Shown piece by piece: positions 8,284-19,147 of a DNA stretch of 64,000 nucleotides. The translations under genes and the position numbers were made by a program. Within the stretch, counting starts at the first letter, position 1; every line of letters begins with the position of its first letter. This stretch comes from Zopfochytrium polystomum (lineage: Eukaryota > Chytridiomycota > Chytridiomycetes > Chytridiales > Chytridiaceae), in assembly GCA_025765615.1 (NCBI GenBank), contig JAIVFJ010000207.1, positions 49,642 to 113,641 on the forward strand, written 5' to 3'. Under the pieces are notes generated by a model that was given only the letters and a program-made list of their open reading frames with translations, had not been told where the DNA came from and did not search any database.

Positions 8284-10532
8284 GTTTCATCACCACCACC
8301 AGCACCACAAACACCTCAGATTCCAAGCCCCACCAACTCACCATGGATGTCAAGATTCAACTCTCACCCAAGTCAACCATCACAACCAAGGCCCTTATAG
8401 ACTCTGGATCATCCTGCAACATCATTGATGCCACCCTTGCCAAGTCTTGTGCCATTCCCACCATCAAGAAATCCACACCCCTCAAGGTCCACTTTGCCAA
8501 TCATGCTCTGTTCAAGGAAATCAGCCATGAAACCAAGCTAAACCTCCACATCCAAGACTTTCCACCATCCATGGTCAACCTGGAAGTATTGGATCTTGGC
8601 TCACCCACATTCTCTGTCATCCTGGGATTACCATGGCTGCAAGCCCAGAACCCTGACATTGATTGGGTCACTGGTCAAGTCCAACCTCCACCAATTGGAA
8701 CAGTCACCCAAAACTCAAGTCAAGCCTCCAAGTCTCATGCTCTCAAGTCCCTGATTCAAGGTTCTCAGCCTAGTATCCAAGGTCAACCACAAATGACAGC
8801 TCCAGTATCAGCCTGCAGCTCACAGATCCCAGCCAAGATTCAAATTTCACAGTTCACAGTTCATAGTCAAGATTCCAGTACAGCTCATAGAGCTCACAGT
8901 CATGGCCAAGTCTGTAGTTCACAGAACCCACAGTCAAAGATTCAAGTACCACAGTTCACAGTCCAAATTCAAGATTCAAGCTCCACAGCTCACAGTCTTT
9001 GCCAAGAACAGAACCCTCAGTCAAAGATTCAAGAATCGCAGTTCCCAGTCAAGAATTCAAGCCCCCCCACTGATGAGCACAGAAGGACAGACCTTGCACC
9101 TGAAGGGGGAGATGGTTTCACCCCACCATCCAAGACACACCTTTCACTGTTTCCTGACAGTGTGTGGGCCCATGCTATTTCCAAGGACCCCAAGCCTCAC
9201 AAGATTCAAATCAGCCAAGAGGAGGAAAAACTTGAGATACTCAAGACAAGGCATGATGCAGCAACAGCTGGACACCCAGGAGAGCACAAGACATATGAGC
9301 TTGTTTCCAGAGACTTCTACTGGCTGGGCATGAGGAAGTACATCAAGAACTATGTCAGCAGCTGTGAAACCTGTCAAAGAAACAAATCCAGCAGACACAA
9401 GCCCTATGGACTTCTGGAGCCCCTCCCAATCGCCATCAGCCCTTGGTCATCAATATCCATGGACTTCATTGTGAAACTTCCCCCATCCCATGGATTTGAC
9501 TCTATCCTTGTTGTCATCTGCAGAAGGACAAAGTTGGCCCATTTTATCCCCTGCACTGAGAATATAGATGCACAAGGAACAGCAGACCTGTTTTTGCAGC
9601 ACATATTCAGGCTCCATGGGCTGCCTCAGTCAATCATCAGTGACAGAGGACCTCAGTTCAGATCTCAATTTTGGAAAGCACTCACAGCAGCCCTTGGAAT
9701 CAAGTCTCAACTGTCAACTGCTTATCACCCTCAGACTGATGGACAAACAGAAAGAACAAACCAGACTCTGGAGCAGTATTTGAGGTGCTATGTCAGCTAT
9801 CAACAGGATGATTGGCCCACCCTCCTTCCACTGGCAGAATTTGCTCTCAACAATTCTCTCCACTCAAGCACCCAGCTATCTCCTTTCTTTGCAACCTATG
9901 GCTTCAATCCAAGAGGAGATCTTCTGGGACAAGAGACCCTATCCAATGTCCAAGCTCCTGCTGCGGCTTCACACTTACATAAGCTCAAGATCATCAACTC
10001 CTTCCTGGACTCCACCCTGAAGCAAGCCCAAGAAGATGCCTCAAGATTTGCCAACACTCACAGAATGGACCATGACCTTGCTGTGGGTCAGCAAGTTTGG
10101 CTTCTGAGGAAGAACTTGCAGACCAAAAGACCAAGTCCCAAGCTAGACAACCTCAAGTTGGGACCTTTCAAGATCTTGGAGCAAATCAATCCAGTCACCT
10201 TCAAGCTGGATCTCCCTGCATCCATGAAGATCCACCCAGTTTTCCATGTCAGCCTTTTAGAGAAGTTTGTGGCCAATTCCATTCCAGGCAGAGTTGTTCC
10301 TCCTCCTCCTCCAGTTGAGGTAGAAGGTGAAGAGGAATTTGAGGTTGAACAAATCTTGGATGCCAAGTGGTTTGGAAGAACACTCAAGTTCCTTGTTAAG
10401 TGGAAAGGTTACTCAGATGCTGACAACACCTGGGAGCCTGAGTCAAACCTCACTCACTGCCAAGACCTTCTGCTTGAGTTCAAGACCAGGTACCCCACCA
10501 AGTTGCAGAAGAGGCCTAAAAGGGGGAGATGA
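8220..10532 (+). CDS. pol: Pol lacking RT/RNase H: protease, integrase, chromodomain
   Basis: Read by -1 slippage from Gag; the frame itself is open from 8163. It contains an aspartic protease with ALIDSGSS, then a repeat-rich linker (QFTVHSQDSS-like units). About 470 codons are then missing compared with the full-length copy, so there is no YLDD reverse transcriptase and no RNase H. The frame resumes as integrase with an HHCC zinc finger (C..C of CETCQRN) and catalytic D, D and E (SMDFIV, ISDRGPQF, DGQTERTNQ). It ends in a C-terminal chromodomain (FLVKWKGYSDADNTWEPE). The conserved YWPGM of the integrase zinc domain is YWLGM here. The stop abuts the 3' LTR. Confidence 0.92.
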   Translation, partial: PKLPGPGSLRGNSLDPPPSCPCFITTTSTTNTSDSKPHQLTMDVKIQLSPKSTITTKALIDSGSSCNIIDATLAKSCAIPTIKKSTPLKVHFANHALFKEISHETKLNLHIQDFPPSMVNLEVLDLGSPTFSVILGLPWLQAQNPDIDWVTGQVQPPPIGTVTQNSSQASKSHALKSLIQGSQPSIQGQPQMTAPVSACSSQIPAKIQISQFTVHSQDSSTAHRAHSHGQVCSSQNPQSKIQVPQFTVQIQDSSSTAHSLCQEQNPQSKIQESQFPVKNSSPPTDEHRRTDLAPEGGDGFTPPSKTHLSLFPDSVWAHAISKDPKPHKIQISQEEEKLEILKTRHDAATAGHPGEHKTYELVSRDFYWLGMRKYIKNYVSSCETCQRNKSSRHKPYGLLEPLPIAISPWSSISMDFIVKLPPSHGFDSILVVICRRTKLAHFIPCTENIDAQGTADLFLQHIFRLHGLPQSIISDRGPQFRSQFWKALTAALGIKSQLSTAYHPQTDGQTERTNQTLEQYLRCYVSYQQDDWPTLLPLAEFALNNSLHSSTQLSPFFATYGFNPRGDLLGQETLSNVQAPAAASHLHKLKIINSFLDSTLKQAQEDASRFANTHRMDHDLAVGQQVWLLRKNLQTKRPSPKLDNLKLGPFKILEQINPVTFKLDLPASMKIHPVFHVSLLEKFVANSIPGRVVPPPPPVEVEGEEEFEVEQILDAKWFGRTLKFLVKWKGYSDADNTWEPESNLTHCQDLLLEFKTRYPTKLQKRPKRGR
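10518..10532 (+). other. Polypurine tract
   Basis: A purine run (AAAAGGGGGAGA) immediately before the 3' LTR, overlapping the Pol stop codon. This is the usual plus-strand primer position. Confidence 0.8.
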
Positions 10533-10885
10533 TGTTATGAATCACCCTCTGGAAACCTCTGGAACCTTCTAGAACATTCCTTCATGGAACCTTCTGGAAC
10601 CTTCTGGAACCTTCTAGAACATTCCTTCATGGAACCTTGTGGAACCTTCTGGAACCTTCTTTGCTTTCCTGACTTGTCTTGTTGTCATTGGTATCATTGG
10701 TATCATTGCATTACTAATTGCTCTTTCTGGAACTTTCTTGGAGTCTTGACAAGGAACACTCTCAAAAGGTATAAAAGGGGGATGGGGGACCTGTCCCATC
10801 CCTCAAGTGAATTATTGTTTCCAATACAATCATCACTCCTCTCAGTTCCTTGTCAGCCTTGCCCTGTCCTGCCATGTTCCTGACA
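10533..10885 (+). repeat. 3' LTR of the RT-deleted Gypsy element
   Basis: 353 bp, TG...CA, followed by the GTAGG target duplication. It differs from the 5' LTR at four sites between about 10852 and 10875. Confidence 0.95.
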
Positions 10886-11273
10886 GTAGGATTAGGAGAT
10901 GAAAACGACACGGAGATGGAAAATCTGTCAATATAAAGCCACTGTCATAATGAATATAATATTGGAATGGAACATCAGTTGGTATTGAGCTGCCATCGTA
11001 GATATGTATTTTTAATAGGCTGCCAGAACAAGAAGGCTCTAGAAAAATGCATTGATTATTGCTCTTGAAGATGCGAAGATTCCTAAAAACACATACGCTT
11101 TGGTGTCTTTGTGTAAAACACATCCACAAAGGCCAGGCATTCACAATTAGTTCTCTCCCAAAATTCTGATGATGAATAGTAAATGCCAGTCCTGAAGGAT
11201 GGATGATGTAGAGCGTGGAGGAAATTCGACATTACTTCTACTTTACTTAGGCAAGCACCGCCACCATACTGTT
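10886..11273. other. Gene-free stretch
   Basis: Unique-looking sequence between two LTR insertions. No gene or RNA is recognised. Confidence 0.4.
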
Positions 11274-11587
11274 TGTTAGGCGGAACTGACTGGTTAGCAG
11301 CAAGAGGCACAAGACAGATCCAAACCTATTGTGACTGTCAGTTATTGTTCTCACAATGCCCATGGGAGAGCGCGCCACCACTAATGCAGACCTGGGCCCT
11401 AGTTTACACTGTGCTGGTCATGCTTGCCTAGCAACTATTACAGTGTGCATATCAACATTATGTATCAATAATTCATAGCAGAGTCTTTTTTCTCGTTCTC
11501 TCCAGTTGGGGAGAAGGACCACCCACAAACACACATCTCCACTTCATTCACTCCTTTCACTCACTCACTCAGAGTAGACTGTTTACA
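11274..11587 (+). mobile_element. Solo LTR of a second LTR-retrotransposon family
   Basis: Starts TGTTAGGC, ends TGTTTACA, and is flanked by an exact 5-bp duplication CTGTT (11269-11273, 11588-11592). About 300 bp is shared with a copy at 61886-63398, and part with an inverted copy ending at 63871. The family identity (Gypsy or Copia) cannot be told from an LTR alone. Confidence 0.85.
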
Positions 11588-11761
11588 CTGTTCGTGACTT
11601 ACAGTCAAGATGTGTGAGTCTGAGTGTTAAACTCAGCTGTGGATCCCCCACCGCAAGGCGCCATAGCTAGATTCCGTACCACTGTCCGTCCACCCTCGCT
11701 CTCCCAGCTCCAGCATATCCTGCAGTCGTCCTCCACCTTTGTTGGAATTCCAATTCCACAA

Positions 11762-11794
<33 letters not shown>

Positions 11795-12009
11795 ATTCCC
11801 TCCTCCTTGCTGCATCTCCGCCTTCAGAGGCAGTGTTGGTTGCAGGAACAAGAAGGTCATGTCGAGCTGGCTTCGTTGCATAGTGCACAATCTGGAGGTC
11901 GCCTGCGGGCCAAGGCTGCAGCACAAAGAGTCATATCAATCAGATGCCTTCCTCAGAACCTTGGAGTACTGATGATTTCAGAGTTACGTTATGTGGTGCA
12001 GCTTTCGTC
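11588..12009. other. Gene-free stretch with a 28-base poly-T
   Basis: Poly-T at about 11766-11793; otherwise unremarkable sequence leading to tRNA-Tyr. Confidence 0.5.
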
Positions 12010-12095
12010 CCGACCATAGCTCAGTTGGAAGAGCGCATGACTGTAAGTGCAGTAGTGATATCATGAGGTCCCCAGTTCGAACCTGGGTGGTCGGA
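12010..12095 (+). tRNA. tRNA-Tyr (GTA) with a 13-base intron
   Basis: The acceptor CCGACCA pairs with TGGTCGG, followed by discriminator A. The anticodon stem CATGA/TCATG encloses CTGTAA, a short intron (about 12045-12057) after position 37, and A. The T arm is CCCAG-TTCGAAC-CTGGG. An intron at this site is usual in eukaryotic tRNA-Tyr. Confidence 0.93.
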
Positions 12096-12721
12096 TTCTT
12101 CCCCAAAGTTGGAAGGGATTTTCGGCGTTTGAGCGGGCCTGTTTTGGCGACATTATTTGTTACCTTGAAATTTGCAACACATTACGGAATCTAATTGAAT
12201 TAAAGGGGGCAGTAGTGAGCGGCAGAGCAATTGAAGGCGTCGCAGATGTGCTGCATCACCTTAGGCATTCCAAGCCAATGTGATGAAACGTTATGGGAAG
12301 TTGGAGCAAATAGATTAATGACCCCACATTGAACACGCGGCCTTACATGCTCTACGGAGTCTACAATGACGAAAGGCGTAATTAGTGCCTGGATTACTGT
12401 TGTGGTGCGCAGCCCGAAAGCCAACTGCTTTGTGCAGTCTTCCGTCTCCGCTCCTACCTATTAGTTGACCGTGTTGGACAATTCATTTGCTGCCCGGATT
12501 TTTTTTTTTTTTTTTTTTTTTGGTTGTTTTTGATTCGATCCTAAACCCCCGCCGTCACGTTCTAGAACGCCGACCGGCCGCGCTCTCTCCACTAACCCTG
12601 GCAGTGGAGACATTACTCGTGCAAAAACACTGCTGAAAATAGACCCCGTTCAGCAGCCCGAAAAGCAATAGCATTTGCGGTTGGATTCGAATCTTGCACA
12701 CACACAGACGAACACGGCAAC
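12096..12721. other. Intergenic region upstream of the GH76 gene
   Basis: No gene is recognised. Poly-T at about 12500-12521. It should hold the GH76 promoter; no clear TATA is seen. Confidence 0.5.
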
Positions 12722-14800
12722 ATGCTCGCCCCACCGCCACGCAGGCTCGTCCTAGCCGCGCTCGCCTTTGTCCTGGTGCATCGCCGCAGCGGCGGTGCCC
12801 GCGCCGCTGCCCCGAGCATCGACTTGACATCTCAATGTAGGGAACATCCCCCCCACAACTGCTGACTTCGTCGCTCCGTTCAAATAAATCCAACTTGTCA
12901 TTCCCTCCAAACCGTCCACCACCCTTCAATACCGTTACCCACCAACCCTCTCCAACATGCGCTCTCCAAAAAAAAAAAAACACCTCCCAACGGGCAGCCG
13001 ACATCGCGCGCGCGTCCGTCGCGGCGGTAAAGTGGATGACGTACTACTACACGTCGCCGGCGCTGGACGGCGCGTGGGACCAGGACCTGATCCAGTGGCA
13101 CGAATCGGGCGAGTTCTGGCACGCAAGTGTTTCCACCCCTTTTTCTCTTTTCCTTCTTTGTCGCCCTAAAAATACCCCCCCGCACGCACAACACACACAA
13201 CACACCAGACGCTCCTCCTCTACCGGCAGTGGGCCGGCGCGAACGACACGAGCCTGGACGAGCTGATCAACTCGCAGATGCTGAGGGCGACGTTTTGGGA
13301 GCAAGGGGACTTTCTGGACGACGGCGGCGGGTCCGGGTCCATCTACCTCGGCAAGTGGAACGACGATATCGGGTGGTGGGGCACGGCCGGTGAGCTTTTG
13401 AACTCCCTCTCTCCGTTCTTTTTTTTTTATATAAGGTTTCATCGTGTGAGGGCTAAGGGTTGTGTGGTTGCAACTCACGAAAACCTCCTCCCCTGCGCGC
13501 ACAACGTCACAGCCGCGACCGCGGGCGAGCTCTACGGCGCCCTCACGCCGATCCACGACCCGAGCTCCTCCTCTCCCACGGGCAAGCCCTGGTCGTACGT
13601 CGCGTCCACGACGTTCAGCCACATGCTCGAGCAATGGGACTCTCAATGCGGCGGGGGCATCTACTGGTCGCGGAACCGGGGCGACTCGGACCTGACGCGG
13701 AAGTTCTACAAGTCGACGATCACGAACGCGGAGGCGGTGCACCTTGCGGCGAGGTTGTACGCGCTTGGCGGGGGGGTGGGAGGGGGGTCGGCGAGGAATG
13801 AGACGGTGAGGGAGTGGGGGGAGAGGGTGTATGGGTGGATGAAGGCGGTGGTGGTGAACGCGACGGGGGATTACAGGATTGTGGACGGGGGTGATGGCGG
13901 ACGGGTCGTGCACGCGGGACGAGGATCCGGTAAGGGTGCTTTTCCCACCCCGTCTGTTTGTTTCTTTGTTGGGGCGGCCCACCATCGTTTCCGCGGGCGA
14001 TTCTGAGTACTCCCTTTTTTCCCCCAGTGGAGCTACAACTCCGGCGAACTCATCTCGGGCCTGACCGTCTTCCACCAAACCACCGGCAACCTCAGCTACC
14101 TGACCGAAGCCACCTCCCACGTGACCTACGCGCTCTCTGCCTTTGTGAACGCGTCCAACAGCGTGATCTGGGACCCGGCGTGCGACTACAACGGCGGCAA
14201 CACGATCTGCAAGGAGCCGAGCGGGTACCCGTGGGCGCTGTACCGGGGGCTGGGGACGTACTACCGGGCGGCGGCGGCGGCGGGGGTGGACGCGGCGGGG
14301 CGGCGGCGGATCGAGGAGGTGATGAGGGCGACGGCGAAGGTGGTGTTGGGGAGGTGCGATGAGAGGTGGTATTGTATAAGGGATTTGAATCCTGGTGAGT
14401 AGTTGCGTGCGCAGGGTGTGGGGTGTGTGTGGGTGGGTTGTTGGTGTGTGCGACAGCTGTTTTGGCCCCACGCCGCCCCGACCCCACCTTTTTGTTCACG
14501 CTCCAAAAATTTGCAGTGCCGAAGCAGTACACGTTTCCGAACGGCACGAACCCGCGCGACCAGATCGAGGCGATGGAGATTTTGAACACGCTGGCGAAGC
14601 TGACCTGGCCGACGGGGTCGGGCGCGGCGACGGCGTCGAACGCGACGACGGGGGCGGCGGCGACGGCGACGACGCGGTCGGACTCGCGGCGGCGGGCGGG
14701 CGGGGCGGGGCCGTGGTGGCGAGATTGCATTGTTGCCGGCTCGGTGGCGGCGCTGGCGGCCGTGGCGGCGTCATTGTCGTGGGTGGGTGGGGCGTGGTAG
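12722..14800 (+). CDS. GPI-anchored GH76 enzyme, Dfg5/Dcw1-like (cell-wall mannan processing)
   Basis: Exons 12722-12836, 12998-13122, 13209-13389, 13513-13929, 14028-14394, 14517-14800. An N-terminal signal peptide (basic start, Leu/Ala core) precedes a GH76 fold: WMTYYYTS, GEFWH, FLDDGG, YLGKWNDDIGWW, CGGGIYWSR, KSTITNAE, YNSGELISGL. The last 30 residues are hydrophobic after GPWWRD, as in a GPI-anchor signal. In yeasts these proteins cross-link GPI-mannoproteins to wall glucan. The second intron uses a GC-AG donor (CAC|GCAAGT); that choice alone keeps frame. Exon 4 has one extra G in the run at 13887-13891: with four Gs it reads into the conserved MADGSCTRDEDP block and the next exon. Confidence 0.88.
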
Positions 14801-14961
14801 GAGGCGGGGACCGGTTTCAAATACAGCCCCTGAGGCATCCCAAGAAAGTTTTTGAGAAGAAATGCTGTGGATGCAGGCCGCAGGCACTGATTTTGGTGCC
14901 TTCTAAAGTAACTTTCTTTTGAGTCCATCCGATGCAATCCGCATCTCTCCTCAACGACACA

Positions 14962-17361
14962 TCACGCCGCCGCGTCTTCGCCCACCAGCGTAGCCTCAGA
15001 CTCCATCCGCTCGAACACGCCTCCGCCCGGCATCCCCACCATTCTCCTTTCGCTTGTGCCACAACCACCACCACCACCACGGGCTTCCGCCGCCTCGACG
15101 TCTCGGCGGAGGCCGGGGACCACCTCGATGACGCTCCGCGCTTCCTCCGCCGAAAACGCGGTGACGGTAACGGGAGCGGGAGGTGGTGCGTACAGGACGG
15201 TCGGATAGGGTTGGGAGGGTGGTAACGCCGAAGAGGCGAGCTCAAAGTGAAACTGTGATTGGAGAAGGCAGGCGCGTGTTGGGAGGGAGCAGTTGAGTCG
15301 TTGGTGTCGTGGAGGAAAGTGTTAGAAAGGGGCAGTTGCATGCTGTTTGGTTTGAAGTTTCGATTGAAGGGAAAATCTGGGAACCCACCTCATGCGTGAT
15401 GGCGATTCTGTTTGCGAACGAGCCGGACGGGTTGACGCCCAGAGTTTTCGGTGCGAAATAGGAGAGCCATCCGCCAACCAGTCCATAGGAACGAGTCGCC
15501 TTTGCCCTCATTCGAAGTGCGGCTGCTAGCGGTGGAATCTTAAGGAGAAGCTAAATTTTTCGGAACGCGGAAATAAGCATGAGCTGGATGTCAGCGTTCG
15601 AACCGTGTTGACAGAGCAACGACGGTCCCCAACCCAACACATCGACACGCAGGCACACCCCGCCCCCCATACAGCGAATGTCTCCTTACCTTCTTCCCTC
15701 CGTCTCTGGAAAACTCGCCCGGCTCCGACTCTGGGACTTCCCATAGGGCAACTCGATGTCGCATGTACTTTCGTCCAAGGCTCGTACCGTCCATCATTTC
15801 CCTCATTTTGAGCATGTATGGGTCCTTTGCAGGGTCATGCTGAAACTCGTCCGTGCCAGCGTGTGCAGGCCGGCGAGGGGTGGGTGGAGCGCCACGATCG
15901 TCTCCACCGCCGCCGCCACCAATGACGATACCGACGCCCTGGGTTTCTTCCAGCCAGATTCGGCATACGAGAAGCGGCGCCCCTAGGATCGGTGGTGGCG
16001 AAAGAACCTTGATGTGAAACGGGACCTCGTCGGCGGGTCCGAAGCAGCATCGGCCGAGAGTCGCCTCAACGTTGACCTCACCGTCCGCGCCGCCACTGGT
16101 GTCGTCGGAGCGAGCGGTCGAAGGCCCACCCGTGCGGCCATCGTCGGCGACGGACGACCACGTCCACGTACCGGCCTTGCCGCCGACGTTTGCGGCGCGG
16201 AGGAGCGGGGCAGGGGCGTAGCGCTTGACGAGGACAGGTGCGGAGGCGATTTCTCGCAAGAGCCACGTGGCGAGGGCGTAGCGGCGATGGAGTGCGTGGA
16301 CGAGGGGGTGCGTGTGGTGATAGTGGTGGTGGTTGTCTGTCGGAGGGTGTCTGCCGTGGCGGTAGTTAGCACGGGTTCCCACCGACGCGGCGGCGCTTCG
16401 GCTGGATTGTGGAGGCGGCGGGGGTGGTGAAGACCAAATCCACGAGGGCCACCACCAGGGAGAATCGGCGGAAGTGGACGACGCAGCTGATGCTTGGAGG
16501 AGTTTGGAGCTCTGAGGGTTCCACGGCGACGGGCCTGACCGTACTCCGGTCGAAGAGCGCACGACGGGGAACAGCCTCGCCGCATCCGCGACGGCCTCGC
16601 CGACCGAGGCGATTCCTCGTTTCCTCCGCGCGTCCGGCCCACCGATGTCTACGAAAACCTCTGCAACCACCTCATATTCGATCCGCGCGCCGAATCCCCA
16701 CTCCGGATCGGCAGCGTCGAGAGAAGGCAGCAGCAAGGCCTTTTCGTCGTCGATGCGAATCTTGAATGGGATTTCGACCGTTCTCGGGCCCTCTGCACTT
16801 TCTTTTCCATCTGGTTCTCCTTCCTCGACCGCATCGACTCCAGCAGCGGACAAACCGACGGCGCCAGGTCCGCCGGACCCAATGGTGCTGGCGAACACCT
16901 CGCATCCGTCGATCCAGACGACTTCGCTCTTTTCCAGGGGCGAGTGGACTCTTGCGTCACCATTGGACGTGACCACGGACGCGCGGAATCCAACGCGGAC
17001 AGACAGGATCTCATGGTGCGCCAGAATGTTGGCGACGCTGACGTGGCCTTGGACATGGAGCGAATTTTGAGGTGTGGAAAGGCCGGGGAGTCCGTGAATG
17101 AAGCTGACCCCCCTTGGTGAAGACGCGGACGAAGAAGTGGAAGAGGAGGACGATGAGGAACAGCTCCCTGGGGGTAGGCGGAGAAAAGCCTCGGCAGCAG
17201 GCAACACAGAAATCGTTACACGGTTGGCTCCCATTACCGAAGTGAACAACGACTGGGATGATGGTGCATATGACGACGACGATCTTGATGACGACGACGA
17301 TGATGGTGATGCCACGGATGGTGCTGTTGTGGAAGCTGATGGGGACAGTGTTGGTGGTGGA

Positions 17362-17394
<33 letters not shown>

Positions 17395-17414
17395 GATTGC
17401 GGTGCTTCCAGCAT
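14962..17414 (-). CDS. Arrestin-like domain protein
   Basis: Exons 17414-15690, 15550-15389 and 15252-14962; all junctions are GT-AG and in phase (725 residues). An N-terminal Ser tract is followed by an arrestin-N-like sheet region (VTISVLPAAEAFLRLPPGS, then VQGHVSVANI). Later come an arrestin-C-like region (VPFHIKVLSPPP, LLKIPPLAAALR) and an acidic tail. Fungal arrestin-related proteins recruit ubiquitin ligases to plasma-membrane transporters. Long low-complexity inserts (Ser, Pro, His, Gly) separate the strands. No PPxY motif was noticed. Its 3' end faces the GH76 gene 161 bases away. Family assignment is by pattern and moderately sure; upstream non-coding exons are possible. Confidence 0.72.
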
Positions 17415-17908
17415 CTTGGGGAAACAGCTGTTTCGGTAGAGAAGCCGTACGATCAGGAACGAGGCAGAGTTGTGAAATGCGAATTGAATAGGAGAATTAA
17501 GTGTTCAGCAGAGGTATTATTGATAAGCTGCTGTTCACGGGTCGCACGCGTCGTGTGTGTGTGTGTTTGTGTGTGAGGGTTAATATGTATTTGTTGCTTG
17601 AAGATGTTTCAATTGAGGGTGGATATTGTCTAGTGGATGGTCACGTGCAATTAGAATTCGCGTTCGAAAAAAAAAAACCAAAAAAAAATTCTCTTGTGCA
17701 CGTGTCGAAGGTCAGCCAGCCAGCCACAGACGAATAGCAAAAATAATAGCAAAACATGAAAACGAAAGGAAAATTTAGCCCAATTCGGATGAAAGGATGG
17801 ATGGATGCAAAGTGGGGCGTGGAAAGAACGGAACTTTCTTTCATCAAGCAAACAATCAATCTGCTTTCAAAAATCAGAGCGCTGACGCACACACAAACAA
17901 CACAAACA

Positions 17909-17943
<35 letters not shown>

Positions 17944-18131
17944 CACACACTCTCTCTCCCTCTCTCTCTCTCTCTGTCTCTCTCGCTGCCCCTCGGTCTT
18001 GCGGAGACAAAAAAAGCAAGGGCCATTAATTGAGCCGCTGGTCGTTCTCGCTCTAAGTTCGTTTTCTTTCGTTCACTTTCCCATCGTCAAACCCCTTCAA
18101 AACCAACCCGTCGCAAACGCCGTCGCCCGCC
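17415..18131. other. Shared upstream region of two divergent genes, with (CA)n/(CT)n
   Basis: Separates the arrestin-like gene (-) from the TM2 gene (+), so it should contain both promoters. A CA/AC microsatellite (about 17908-17948) runs into a CT-rich tract (to about 17985). Confidence 0.6.
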
Positions 18132-19147
18132 ATGCCCAGCGAGAACACCCCCCTTGTCGCCAACGAGTCCGGCGTCGCCCAGCCGCGCGGCGTGTTCGTG
18201 CACGTCAACACCCACAAGAAGCGCATCACCGGCTTCTGGGTCATCTTCGCCCTCATCGCCGTCGCCGGTAAGCGAGGCCCCGTAATAATCGGATTGGCAG
18301 CCAAAAACGTGGCATGCATTGCACGCATCGCGCCCGACCCCCATGCGTTTCTCTCTACACACCAAAGACCACCCCCGCCGGCTGTCTCGCTCAAACTTCT
18401 AGGCCTGTTCTCGAACTGCCGTCGCTCCAAGCGGCGGGGACGGTCACGATGACTGCCATTCTCCCTTTCTCCCGTCCGTCGTCCCCACGATTTTCGAAGG
18501 AGGGGATGCGCGTGTGTGGCGAACACAGTCCCTCTCATCCCCCCCCCTCTGCGCACCTTTCACACGCGCAGTTCGGCACAGTGTGGAACTGTTATCTTCC
18601 GTTCCTGCCCCTTTCGTGCCTTCCCCGTCCGTTCACTCTCCGTTCTCCCTCTTCTCTCTCGCTCGTCTCTCTGCTCCCTCATGGGAGGGCACAAGACAGC
18701 TGTCCATCCACCACATAGCCTTACCGCAAAGACAAACAAACAATGCTTGTTGTTGTGGTGACATGACCAATGAAATCCTTCTTCCTGACCACGCCACCGC
18801 CCAACCACTTTGAACCCAAAAAAAAAAAAAAAAAAAAAAAATCCAACCCCGCAACGCACCATTTCCACTATGCAGTCGTCCTGTTCCTCAAGTACCAGAC
18901 CAGCCTCCTCGTCATCGCTCCCGGCGGCGACGACGGCGAGCACTGCCAATCCGACCGCGACTACGTGACGACCGTCCTGCTTTCCTTCTTCCTCGGACCC
19001 CTCGGCGTCGACCGGTTCTACCTCGGCTACGTGTTCCTCGGCCTCCTCAAGTTCATCACCGGCGGTGGCTTTGGTATCTGGTGGATCGTCGACTTTGTCC
19101 TGATCGTCGTCAACGCCATGCCCGACGTGCACGGCTGCCTTATCTGA
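18132..19147 (+). CDS. TM2-domain membrane protein
   Basis: Exon 1 is 18132-18267 and exon 2 is 18876-19147, joined GT-AG in phase (135 residues). One hydrophobic segment ends exon 1 (FWVIFALIAVAG). Exon 2 gives a typical TM2 domain: VLLSFFLGPLGVDRFYLG, then LLKFITGGGFGIWWIVD. The DRF-type turn between two helices is the family hallmark. TM2 proteins are small membrane proteins of poorly known role. The 608-base intron is long for this locus, so a small unnoticed exon inside it cannot be excluded. Confidence 0.85.

Larger units (their letters stand above)
6931..10885 (+). mobile_element. Ty3/Gypsy chromovirus (Tf1/sushi type), RT-deleted copy
   Basis: A 3955-bp element with two 353-bp LTRs (6931-7283, 10533-10885), a 5-bp TSD GTAGG on both sides, a primer-binding site at 7286-7296 and a polypurine tract against the 3' LTR. 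It encodes Gag and, by -1 frameshift, a Pol with protease, integrase and chromodomain. Compared with the copy at 46588 it lacks about 1.4 kb covering all of reverse transcriptase and RNase H. The join near 9080-9087 is in frame. The two LTRs differ at four positions, all in the last 35 bases. It cannot copy itself and would need enzyme supplied by intact relatives. Confidence 0.95.

Noticed and set aside
13047..14471. 474-codon minus-strand frame opposite the GH76 gene
   Set aside because: Arg/Pro/His-rich antisense shadow of GC-rich exons and introns of GH76.
15551..15583. A short 3' exon (LMLISAFRKI then stop) for the arrestin-like gene
   Set aside because: The alternative acceptor leading to exons 15550-15389 and 15252-14962 keeps phase twice and continues GC3-rich coding sequence, so it is the better model.
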